Made by a program: the position numbers and the translations under genes. The notes beneath the pieces were generated by a model that did not search any database, was not told where the DNA came from, and saw nothing but the letters and a program-made list of their open reading frames with translations. Positions 1 to 6,227 of a stretch of DNA of 6,722 bases are shown here, piece by piece. Source of the DNA: an uncultured Acetatifactor sp. (GTDB taxonomy: Bacteria; Bacillota; Clostridia; Lachnospirales; Lachnospiraceae); NCBI GenBank assembly GCA_947626405.1, contig CANQSE010000109.1, positions 1 to 6,722 on the forward strand. Reading direction: 5' to 3'. The stretch's first letter is position 1. The number at the start of each line of letters is the position of its first letter.

Positions 1-435
1 CGGCCTATCGCCCGCAGGAAGGATGTGGAGATAGTGTTTGAGAGCATGCGCCCCGTGACGGCGGAGGTGGATGAAGTGAAGATGACGCTGATTATGACGA
101 ATCTGGTCGAAAACGCCGTCAAATACAACAAGGAACACGGGTGGGTAAAGGTTGAACTGGATGCGGACCATCAGTATTTTACCTTTAAGGTCACGGATTC
201 AGGACTTGGAATACCGGAGGATTCGCTGGGACATATCTACGAGAGGTTTTACAGGGTGGACAAATCCCATTCGAGGGAGATCGGAGGAACGGGACTTGGA
301 CTTGCGATCACAAAAAGCGCCGTTCTAATGCACAGAGGCTCCATCACAGTTACAAGCGTGGAGGGTGAGGGCTCGTGCTTTACCGTAAAAATTCCCCTGA
401 CCACGGCTCTCAACAAGGTGCCGGCGGGGGGCTGA
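1..435 (+). CDS. Sensor histidine kinase, C-terminal ATP-binding part (5' end outside window)
   Basis: This is the last 144 residues of a two-component sensor kinase, read in frame from base 1 to the TGA at 433-435. The HATPase_c fold is complete in its motifs: N-box NLVENAVKYN (residues 34-43, Asn38 the expected Mg-ATP ligand), G1 box DSGLGIP (66-72), F-box around YERFYRVD (80-87) and G2 box GGTGLGL (95-101). Kinases of this class bind ATP here and phosphorylate a His in the upstream dimerisation domain, which lies outside the window, as do any sensor and membrane segments. A GTG at 25 is an internal codon and not a likely start, because the frame stays open to the edge and the domain needs upstream sequence. 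The partner regulator would be expected further upstream. The 34-base gap to the next gene suggests one transcript. Family assignment is secure; the stimulus cannot be told. Confidence 0.95.
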   Translation, partial: RPIARRKDVEIVFESMRPVTAEVDEVKMTLIMTNLVENAVKYNKEHGWVKVELDADHQYFTFKVTDSGLGIPEDSLGHIYERFYRVDKSHSREIGGTGLGLAITKSAVLMHRGSITVTSVEGEGSCFTVKIPLTTALNKVPAGG

Positions 436-451
436 CGATCTGACGTGGAAC

Positions 452-458
452 GAAAGGA
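452..458 (+). promoter_or_regulatory. Ribosome binding site of the GerMN lipoprotein gene
   Basis: GAAAGGA lies 11 bases before the ATG at 470. The spacing is slightly long. It still supports 470 as the start, because an ATG at 459 is in another frame and sits directly against this site. Confidence 0.5.
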
Positions 459-469
459 ATGATACAGGC

Positions 470-1423
470 ATGGGAAAAATCTCGTGTGCGGAAGAAAACG
501 GAAGGAATCGCGCCGCGTGCGTCATCTGCGTGCTTCTTGCATGCTGTCTTGTCGCGCTCTGCGCCTGCGGGGAAAAGCAGGAGTACGATGAAAACACATG
601 CCAGGTTTATTATGTCAGCACAAACGAGACAAAGGTTGAGCAGCACCCTCGAAAATTCGAGAGCGACACGCAGGAGGAAAGACTTGAGGAGCTGATAGAG
701 TTTCTCTCCGAGAATCCGGGAAAGCTGGAGTATAAGGCTCCGCTCTCGATGGGCTTTAAGCTGCTTGGCATGAAGCTGGAGGGGGAAACGCTTCTTCTTG
801 ATATGGACGCGTCTTATCTTGACCTGCCCCCGACAACTGAGGTGCTTGTGAGGGCGGCAATCGTCCGCACGCTGACACAGATGGAAAATGTGAGCTATGT
901 GGGCATCACGGTTGACGGGAACCAGCTATACGACAACATGGGGCGTCCGGTGGGATGGATGAACGCCGAACAGTTTATAGACAACGACGGCAATGAGATC
1001 AACACCTATGAGCTTGCCAGGGTTAAGCTGTTTTTTGCGTCTGAGGACGGCACGAGCCTGATACAGACAACGCGCGAGAAATATTACTCCACAAGCATGC
1101 AGCTTGAGAGGTTTGTGGTGGAGGAGCTTATCGCGGGTCCGGGTGAACAGGCAAAGGATCTTTATCCGTGTATCAATCCCGCCACAAAGGTCATCAATGT
1201 GACTACAAAGGACGGGATATGCTATGTGAACCTGGACGAAAACTTTCTTAATGTGGTAAACAACGTTCCGACGGAAGAATCGGTCTATGCAATTGTAAAC
1301 TCCCTCGTGGAGCTGAGCAATATAAACAAGGTGCAGATTCTTGTAAACGGGGAGGTGCCCGACGCTTTTACACAGTCCACGTTTGAGAGAAACCTTGACA
1401 TTGTTACGACGCTGCAGAAATAA
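470..1423 (+). CDS. Lipoprotein with two GerMN domains
   Basis: A 317-residue secreted lipoprotein. The N-terminus has basic residues (Arg12, Arg14), a hydrophobic stretch (about 16-32) and a lipobox-like LCAC with Cys33 as the probable lipidation site, so it should be anchored on the outer face of the membrane. Two GerMN repeats follow. The first covers about 44-155 (it includes LLLDMDASYLDLPP and VSYVGITVDG). The second covers about 183-302 (RFVVEELIAGP at 214-224, CYVNLDENFLN at 251-261, KVQILVNGEV at 287-296). GerMN domains occur in Bacillus GerM, linked to sporulation and germination, and in actinobacterial LpqB, which works with the kinase MtrB. The domain has no known catalytic residues. 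Position directly after a histidine kinase suggests a kinase accessory role, which is inference. A sporulation role is the alternative. An unusual number of Cys residues lies before the lipobox (Cys6, 17, 20, 25, 26, 31), making the exact processing site less certain. Confidence 0.88.
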   Translation: MGKISCAEENGRNRAACVICVLLACCLVALCACGEKQEYDENTCQVYYVSTNETKVEQHPRKFESDTQEERLEELIEFLSENPGKLEYKAPLSMGFKLLGMKLEGETLLLDMDASYLDLPPTTEVLVRAAIVRTLTQMENVSYVGITVDGNQLYDNMGRPVGWMNAEQFIDNDGNEINTYELARVKLFFASEDGTSLIQTTREKYYSTSMQLERFVVEELIAGPGEQAKDLYPCINPATKVINVTTKDGICYVNLDENFLNVVNNVPTEESVYAIVNSLVELSNINKVQILVNGEVPDAFTQSTFERNLDIVTTLQK

Positions 1424-1448
1424 AGGCGTGTAGTTTTATATTTATTTA

Positions 1449-1473
1449 ATAAAAATAAGTTTGATAAAAATAA
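1449..1473 (+). repeat. Short AT-rich direct repeat upstream of comEC
   Basis: The 10-mer ATAAAAATAA occurs at 1449-1458 and again at 1464-1473, a period of 15 bases, inside an AT-rich stretch (about 1434-1475) that stands out from the GC-rich surroundings. The repeat is exact. A role is unknown: it could be an upstream leader or protein-binding site, or simple low-complexity spacer. Confidence 0.4.
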
Positions 1474-1499
1474 ACTGGAAAGGATGTCGGACTTGGGAA

Positions 1500-3857
1500 A
1501 TGAGGAGGCCGCTTTTTGTGGCCGCCCTTTTCATGATAATAACGGCGGCGGTTCGCCTGTGGTCAGGTGGCGGAGGCGAACCGCCGGACGGTACTGTAAG
1601 CGCCGGCGACATAGGAGAGCGCAGGGAGCTTACCGTCATCGGCCAGGTGTATCAAAAGGACGGCCTGACATTTTATCTGAGGGACGTATCTGTCCGTGAG
1701 CAGATTTCTGATATATCAGAGGAGCCGCAGCTAAGCGGCATGGATTCGGGAGCCGGATTATCCCGGCAGTATATTTCATGTAATGACAACATAATCTGTG
1801 TTTTTGATGATAAGGCGTATGCGCCGCTTGGGTGTTACATTCGTGTTAAGGGGAGATTTGCGCCCTTTATGCCGGCGTCAAACCCCGGAGAGTTTGACGC
1901 GGCGGCTTATTACAGTACGCAGGGCCTGGGCGGCAGGCTCACAAGGGCAGAGCTTCTTGAGGCGGGCGAAGACTTCTGGCCTGTGAGGGAATGGATCTCG
2001 GGGCTAAGGCTTAAGCTTGAGCAGCGGCTTTACGGCGCGCTGCCTGAAAGCAGCGCGGGGATCCTCTGCGCACTGCTTCTTGGCGACAGGGCGGGGCTTG
2101 ACGAGAGTGTGGAAGACCTTTACAGGCGAAACGGAATACTCCATATACTGAGTATTTCTTCTCTCCATATAACGGTTTTGGGAATGAGCCTGTACAGGCT
2201 CCTCAGGCGTCTTAGACTTCCGGTCTGGGCTTCGTCCGCCGCAGGAAGCGCGTTGATGGTTTTCTACGGCTTTTTAACGGGTTTTAGTGTTTCCGCCCGC
2301 AGAGCAATCGGCATGTACCTCATAAGGATGCTGGGGCAGATACTTGGAAGGACATATGACAGACTGACGGCGCTTGGAGTCACGGGGGCGGCGATGGTGT
2401 GGACAAATCCCCGTTATCTGCAGCAGAGCGGCTTTCTGCTTTCGTTTTCATCCGTACTTGGGGTATGTCTGCTCTGCCCCGCCATTGAGGCTTCGTATGT
2501 CGGAAAAAACACGGCGCCTTTGGGCGTGACGCCGTTTAAAAGGGCGGTGCGGACGGCTTTTCGGGCGATTGGAGAGTCTGCCGCGGGGAGCCTTTCGGTT
2601 ACTCTCGCCACGCTTCCCGTACAGCTATGGTTTTATTTTGAGGCGCCGGTGTACGCGGTATTTTTAAATCTGCTGGTGCTTCCGCTTGTAAAACCGCTCA
2701 TGCTTGCGGGATTTCTGGTGATTGCGCTGCCGTGGTTTTTTCCTGCCCGCGCCGCGGCGGAGGGGATACTTGCATGGTACGGGCTGCTCTGCACGGGATT
2801 TGCCAGGCTGCCCTTTGGCGTGTGGAATCCCGGCCGTCCTCAGATTTGGCAGATTGTCCTGTTTCTTACAATACTTGTCTTTTGCGCGGCAGTGCTTAAC
2901 GCGGCGAAAGATAAAAAGGGCAGGAGGGTGATGTGCGCGAAAGCCGCCTGTGCGGCGGCCATTGTGATTGCGGTGCCCGTTATGGGAGCGCATGTTAAGG
3001 GGGAAGCCTTTGCAGCCTTTCTTGATGTGGGGCAGGGCGACTGTATATTTGTGAGGACGGACTCCGGAGAAAACTACCTTTTTGACTGCGGAAGCAGCAG
3101 CCGTTCAGGCGTGGGAGAGTATGTTCTCATTCCGTTTTTAAAATATTATGGTATACACAGGCTGGACGCTGTTTTTGTATCGCACCCCGACGAGGACCAT
3201 ATGAACGGCGTAGTGGAGCTTCTGGCCCTGGGAGATGAAAACGGCATAAGTGTAAACGGACTTATCCTTCCGGACGTAGCGCGTAATCGCAGGAACGAGC
3301 TGTTTGGAGAGCTTCTTAAAGCCGCAGGGGAGACGGATTGCACAACGGTGCGCTATATCGGCGCGGGTGACGTCTGGGAGGTAAAAAACGCGCGCTTTAC
3401 ATGTCTGAATCCGGCCGAGGGCGCTGACATTTCGGAATCAAATGCTTATTCAGAGTGTTTTCTGGCGCAGTTTTATCCCGGTGGGGAAGAAAAAAACGGT
3501 ATAACGCTGCTTCTTACGGGAGATGTTGAGGGAGAGGGTGAAAGGATGCTGATTAAGAAGCTAAAGGAGACTGGCGCGGGATGCGTGGACATTTTAAAGG
3601 TGGCCCACCATGGCTCACGCGGCTCTACTTCAGAGGAGCTTTTGCGGCTCATACGGCCAAAGGTCGCCGTCATTTCCTGCGGCAGGGAAAACAGGTACGG
3701 ACATCCCCACAGTGAGCTGATTGACAGACTTGAGGACTGCGGCAGCAGGATCGTGGTGACAAAAGACAGCGGAGCGGTTTGGTTCAGGATATCGGCAAAG
3801 TGGGTGCGCATGGGAATGTTTTACCCAAAATATCAAGACGCCCGCGAAAAACTCTGA
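1500..3857 (+). CDS. comEC: ComEC/Rec2 family DNA internalisation channel
   Basis: A 785-residue polytopic membrane protein that in naturally competent bacteria passes single-stranded DNA across the cytoplasmic membrane. Order: N-terminal hydrophobic segment (5-20); soluble OB-like DUF4131 region (about 40-160); Competence core (about 185-465) with GILHILSISSLHI (212-224), SVSARRAIGMYLI (263-275), GRTYDRL (283-289) and SGFLLSFSSVLG (310-321); then a metallo-beta-lactamase-like domain (about 503-765) with FLDVGQGD, SHPDEDHMNG (561-570), LLTGD (671-675), AHHGS (702-706) and GHPH (734-737). The metal-type motifs look intact, so a nuclease role is plausible. Start choice: the ATG at 1500 gives a standard MRRPLF N-terminus, although its best Shine-Dalgarno sequence (GGAAAGGA, 1477-1484) is 15 bases away. 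An in-frame TTG at 1461 would add 13 residues but has no ribosome binding site. Ser221 replaces the Gly usual in SGLH. Length and domain set are normal for the family; competence itself is not shown. Confidence 0.95.
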   Translation: MRRPLFVAALFMIITAAVRLWSGGGGEPPDGTVSAGDIGERRELTVIGQVYQKDGLTFYLRDVSVREQISDISEEPQLSGMDSGAGLSRQYISCNDNIICVFDDKAYAPLGCYIRVKGRFAPFMPASNPGEFDAAAYYSTQGLGGRLTRAELLEAGEDFWPVREWISGLRLKLEQRLYGALPESSAGILCALLLGDRAGLDESVEDLYRRNGILHILSISSLHITVLGMSLYRLLRRLRLPVWASSAAGSALMVFYGFLTGFSVSARRAIGMYLIRMLGQILGRTYDRLTALGVTGAAMVWTNPRYLQQSGFLLSFSSVLGVCLLCPAIEASYVGKNTAPLGVTPFKRAVRTAFRAIGESAAGSLSVTLATLPVQLWFYFEAPVYAVFLNLLVLPLVKPLMLAGFLVIALPWFFPARAAAEGILAWYGLLCTGFARLPFGVWNPGRPQIWQIVLFLTILVFCAAVLNAAKDKKGRRVMCAKAACAAAIVIAVPVMGAHVKGEAFAAFLDVGQGDCIFVRTDSGENYLFDCGSSSRSGVGEYVLIPFLKYYGIHRLDAVFVSHPDEDHMNGVVELLALGDENGISVNGLILPDVARNRRNELFGELLKAAGETDCTTVRYIGAGDVWEVKNARFTCLNPAEGADISESNAYSECFLAQFYPGGEEKNGITLLLTGDVEGEGERMLIKKLKETGAGCVDILKVAHHGSRGSTSEELLRLIRPKVAVISCGRENRYGHPHSELIDRLEDCGSRIVVTKDSGAVWFRISAKWVRMGMFYPKYQDAREKL

Positions 3858-3894
3858 TATACTGACAATTTAAACAGCTTTTTATTGATTTACA

Positions 3895-3904
3895 GCCCCG
3901 GGGC
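3895..3904. other. 10-base palindrome in the comEC/holA convergent gap
   Basis: GCCCCGGGGC is a perfect palindrome in the 63-base gap between two converging genes. It has no loop and no T-run on either strand, so it does not look like a normal intrinsic terminator. No other hairpin with a T tail was found in the gap, so how the two transcripts end is unclear. Confidence 0.3.
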
Positions 3905-3920
3905 AGCGGAGGTAAAAATT

Positions 3921-4895
3921 CTACAGAACCGACAGAATCAGTATCTCAACGCTCATTATGTCGTTCATGCGTCCGCTCTTTACGGCTTCTTCCGCCTCTA
4001 CGCACTGCCTTACGGCCCTGCGCAGGGCTGCCGTGGAAAAACGTGATGCCTGAGCCAGATATTTTCCGGCTGCGAACGGAGGCACCCCAAGCTTTGACGC
4101 AACGGTCCGGTTGTCATAGCCCTTTGCCTTAAATTCCCTTGCCTGTAAAAGGAGGTTGCACTGTCTGGCAATGAGAAAGAGAATCCGCATTGGAGGTTCC
4201 TTAAGGGCAAGCAGATCATAATAAAGCTCCAGCGCTTTCTTCTGCTGCCTGTCTGCTATGGCGTTTATCATGTCGAATATGCGGTTGGAGGTGCGCATGG
4301 TGCAGACGGCTTCCACATCGCTGTCAGTGACGACATCGCGATCCATACAATAGCAGATCAGCTTCTCGAGCTCAGACTGAAGCAGACCCATGTCGGTGCC
4401 CGTCCTTGACAACAGAAGCATGACTGTGCTTTCCCTGACCTTCTTCCCGTTCTTAGCCAGTATGCCTGCCGCCCAGCGTTTCAGAAAAGCTTCGTCCTGC
4501 ACGCCAAACTCGGCGGCATAGCCCACGGAATGAACGGTCTTAAAGAGCTTGCTGCGTTTATCGACCTCACTCTCGTCAAACACAAAGAAGGAGGTGGGGT
4601 TGGGGGACGCCAGGTATTCCGCCATCTGCTCCCCGCCTGATTTGAAAAGACCGCTGTCGCTTATGATAAAAACTCTGCGCTCCGCCATGAAGGGCAGCGT
4701 CTCAGCCAGGTCAATAATCTCCCCCACGGGCAGATCCTTACCCTCGTAAAAATGCACATTCATTGTATCAGCGTCGTTTGCAAGGGCCTTTTTTAAACTA
4801 TCCCTGTACTGCCGTCTGAGATAACGTTCCTCACCGTAAAGAAGATAAACCTGACGGAAGCTTGACTGTCTGATATCTGAGTTTAACTGTTTCAT
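3921..4895 (-). CDS. holA: DNA polymerase III delta subunit (clamp loader)
   Basis: A 324-residue cytoplasmic protein of normal length for HolA. In the clamp loader, delta opens the beta sliding clamp so that it can be placed on primed DNA. Visible hallmarks: VYLLYGEERYLRRQYRDSL (16-34), the degenerate nucleotide-binding start of the AAA-like domain; YEGKDL (50-55) and AETLPFMAERRVFII (64-78), the region that in this family holds the clamp contact; ESEVDKRSKLFK (108-119); SELEKLICY (174-182); and a C-terminal collar domain with NRIFDMI (204-210), YYDLLALKEPPMRILFLIARQ (225-245) and GVPPFAAGKY (270-279). The wording of these motifs is like that of Lachnospiraceae homologues. The ATG at 4895 has GGAGG four bases upstream. 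It faces comEC, a common neighbour, and lies 73 bases downstream of the esterase gene on the same strand, with no clear promoter of its own, so co-transcription is possible. Confidence 0.96.
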   Translation of the reverse strand: MKQLNSDIRQSSFRQVYLLYGEERYLRRQYRDSLKKALANDADTMNVHFYEGKDLPVGEIIDLAETLPFMAERRVFIISDSGLFKSGGEQMAEYLASPNPTSFFVFDESEVDKRSKLFKTVHSVGYAAEFGVQDEAFLKRWAAGILAKNGKKVRESTVMLLLSRTGTDMGLLQSELEKLICYCMDRDVVTDSDVEAVCTMRTSNRIFDMINAIADRQQKKALELYYDLLALKEPPMRILFLIARQCNLLLQAREFKAKGYDNRTVASKLGVPPFAAGKYLAQASRFSTAALRRAVRQCVEAEEAVKSGRMNDIMSVEILILSVL

Positions 4896-4899
4896 TGTT

Positions 4900-4904
4900 C
4901 CTCC
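4900..4904 (-). promoter_or_regulatory. Ribosome binding site of holA
   Basis: On the minus strand GGAGG stands four bases before the ATG (codon at 4893-4895). The spacing is a little short, but the match is strong and fixes the start. Confidence 0.7.
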
Positions 4905-4968
4905 GGTTTTCGCACGGCTTTTTTAAGCGCCGGCGGATAAAGGCGCTGCGTCACTTTTTCTGACTGCG

Positions 4969-6042
4969 TCAGGGCTGATCCCAGCCCATGAGATCACGGA
5001 TAAAGAGAGTCAGCCTCCGGGCGGCTTTTACGTAGGTTGCGGCGGTCGGGTGCCAGTTGGCGGAAAGGCCGTCCTCGGGGAGCTGTTCGTCAAATTTCAT
5101 GCAGGAAATGTTGTTATCTCCCGTCGTGTCTGTGTATGCGCAGGCAGCCTTTTTTACCATGGGAAACAGCCTGTCCCCCATTATGCCCAGCGTACACAGG
5201 ATTACGGCATCGGCGTTAAAGCGCCGCACCTGCTTTAAAAACTCAGTGTACGCCCTGCAGAAATCCTCCTGCCTGTCGGCAAAGTCAAGGGTGTAGCTGT
5301 CGTCGTTTGTACCCACGTTTATCACTATTAGATCGGGCTTACGGGTAAAATCCCACGTCGTCTTTTGAGGGAAACGGTTCAGGTATGTCCCGCAGGAGAG
5401 ACCGAACCGATCATAATAAAGCGGCAGAGTGCGCTCCGGCTGTCTTGGCTCGCCCTCGTTTACGTAGCCTGAAATGATGCCGAAGCCGCTGTATGAGACC
5501 ATGCTGTAGTCGGCGTCAAGCGCCCTGGCGGTCAGATATGCGTAAGCCTTCGTCACATCCTCGGTGGCGGTGCGAAAATCGTGCTCTCTGTTTTCGTCTT
5601 CTACGCCGTAGCCGCAGGTGATGGAATCGCCTATAAACTCTATCAAACGGGGCTTTTCCTCGGCGGGACGTATACCGTTTTGCGTATCGAGACATATCTC
5701 TCCGATCCCCGCTGTGGACATGAGCGACTCGGAAAGCTTTACTATTTCGACGTTTAAGTCCTTAGGATCACCGTCTTCATAAAAGGAAAGCTCTTTTTGC
5801 GGTACGTCGATCAGCTCGTCAAGCACGCGTGCGCCGTTTACAAATACGGCGATCCTTGCATAGTTTGTTTCGTTTCCCGGGGTGAGGACCGAGCTGTCCC
5901 CGAGTATGGTAATGCGTGCGCCGGTTCCGCAAAATGAAAACGCCGCGCCGGAGCCTGAGTGTGCAAGCCAAAGCGTGCCGTCCGTCATGCAGGTGCGGCC
6001 AAGGTGTTTGACGTTATCGGAAGTTGGAAGATATTTATTCAA
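4969..6042 (-). CDS. SGNH/GDSL esterase, carbohydrate esterase family 2-like
   Basis: A 357-residue protein without signal peptide or membrane segment, so probably cytoplasmic. The first ~125 residues look like the beta-sandwich domain of CE2 esterases (AFSFCGTGARITILGD, 34-49; ARIAVFVNGARV, 62-73). The SGNH hydrolase domain follows: block I EFIGDSITCGYGVE (135-148, nucleophile Ser140), block II around SYSGFGI (183-189, Gly186), block III INVGTND (241-247, Asn246) and block V NWHPT (329-333, His331). CE2 enzymes remove acetyl groups from sugars or oligosaccharides; acting inside the cell, this one would treat imported acetylated saccharides, which is inference. As I recall the family, the residue two before the His is often Asp (DWHP); here it is Asn329, so a Ser-His dyad is possible. 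The start is TTG, supported by AAAAGGAGG eight bases upstream and a good promoter. Substrate cannot be read from sequence. Confidence 0.88.
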   Translation of the reverse strand: MNKYLPTSDNVKHLGRTCMTDGTLWLAHSGSGAAFSFCGTGARITILGDSSVLTPGNETNYARIAVFVNGARVLDELIDVPQKELSFYEDGDPKDLNVEIVKLSESLMSTAGIGEICLDTQNGIRPAEEKPRLIEFIGDSITCGYGVEDENREHDFRTATEDVTKAYAYLTARALDADYSMVSYSGFGIISGYVNEGEPRQPERTLPLYYDRFGLSCGTYLNRFPQKTTWDFTRKPDLIVINVGTNDDSYTLDFADRQEDFCRAYTEFLKQVRRFNADAVILCTLGIMGDRLFPMVKKAACAYTDTTGDNNISCMKFDEQLPEDGLSANWHPTAATYVKAARRLTLFIRDLMGWDQP

Positions 6043-6050
6043 GCCGTTAT

Positions 6051-6059
6051 CCTCCTTTT
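6051..6059 (-). promoter_or_regulatory. Strong ribosome binding site deciding a TTG start
   Basis: On the minus strand AAAAGGAGG ends eight bases before the TTG at 6042-6040. This near-ideal placement is the reason to accept the TTG as the esterase start. Confidence 0.85.
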
Positions 6060-6079
6060 GGCGAGATTATGATAAGAAT

Positions 6080-6108
6080 ATTTTAGTTTGGAGGAGGAGA
6101 GAAGTCAA
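6080..6108 (-). promoter_or_regulatory. Sigma-A type promoter for the esterase (and possibly holA)
   Basis: On the minus strand TTGACT (6108-6103) and TAAAAT (6085-6080) are separated by exactly 17 bases, five of six matches in each box. Transcription would begin near 6073, giving a leader of about 30 bases before the TTG start. It is the best promoter-like sequence in the window. The spacer (6086-6102) is a pyrimidine-rich CTCC run on this strand. Confidence 0.72.
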
Positions 6109-6217
6109 GCCCGACATGCCGATGTTTTCCCTGCAGATACGCCTGTGCCCGGTCGGACATACTTTTAGGTTGCGAAGCGGGGCATGGAATGATAAACTGA
6201 AAAAAGATGCACAAATA

Positions 6218-6224
6218 GGGGGAA
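6218..6224 (+). promoter_or_regulatory. Ribosome binding site of the enzyme I-like gene
   Basis: A GGGGGAA purine run lies three bases before the ATG at 6228 (five bases if only the G run is counted). It supports that start. No convincing plus-strand promoter was found upstream of it in this intergenic region. Confidence 0.55.
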
Positions 6225-6227
6225 ATT

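Noticed and set aside
325..646. Two minus-strand open frames over the kinase/lipoprotein junction.
   Set aside because: Both lie opposite well-supported genes and resemble nothing known.
2664..2993. A 109-codon minus-strand open frame within comEC.
   Set aside because: It is a basic, His- and Arg-rich shadow typical of the complement of a membrane-protein gene.
3473..3811. A 112-codon minus-strand open frame within comEC.
   Set aside because: It is antisense to the intact metallo-beta-lactamase domain, with no ribosome binding site evidence or family resemblance.
4926..4947. Hairpin AGCGCC / GGCGCT with a 10-base loop between the esterase and holA.
   Set aside because: On the transcribed minus strand it is followed by a run of A, not T, so it does not qualify as an intrinsic terminator; the stem is only six pairs.
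4946..4971. CTGCGTCA repeated at 4946-4953 and 4964-4971.
   Set aside because: Two copies of an 8-mer overlapping a stop codon; no further copies or symmetry to suggest an operator.
6170..6198. TTGCGA-17-TAAACT as a plus-strand promoter for the enzyme I-like gene.
   Set aside because: Only four of six matches in each box, which is within chance for this length.
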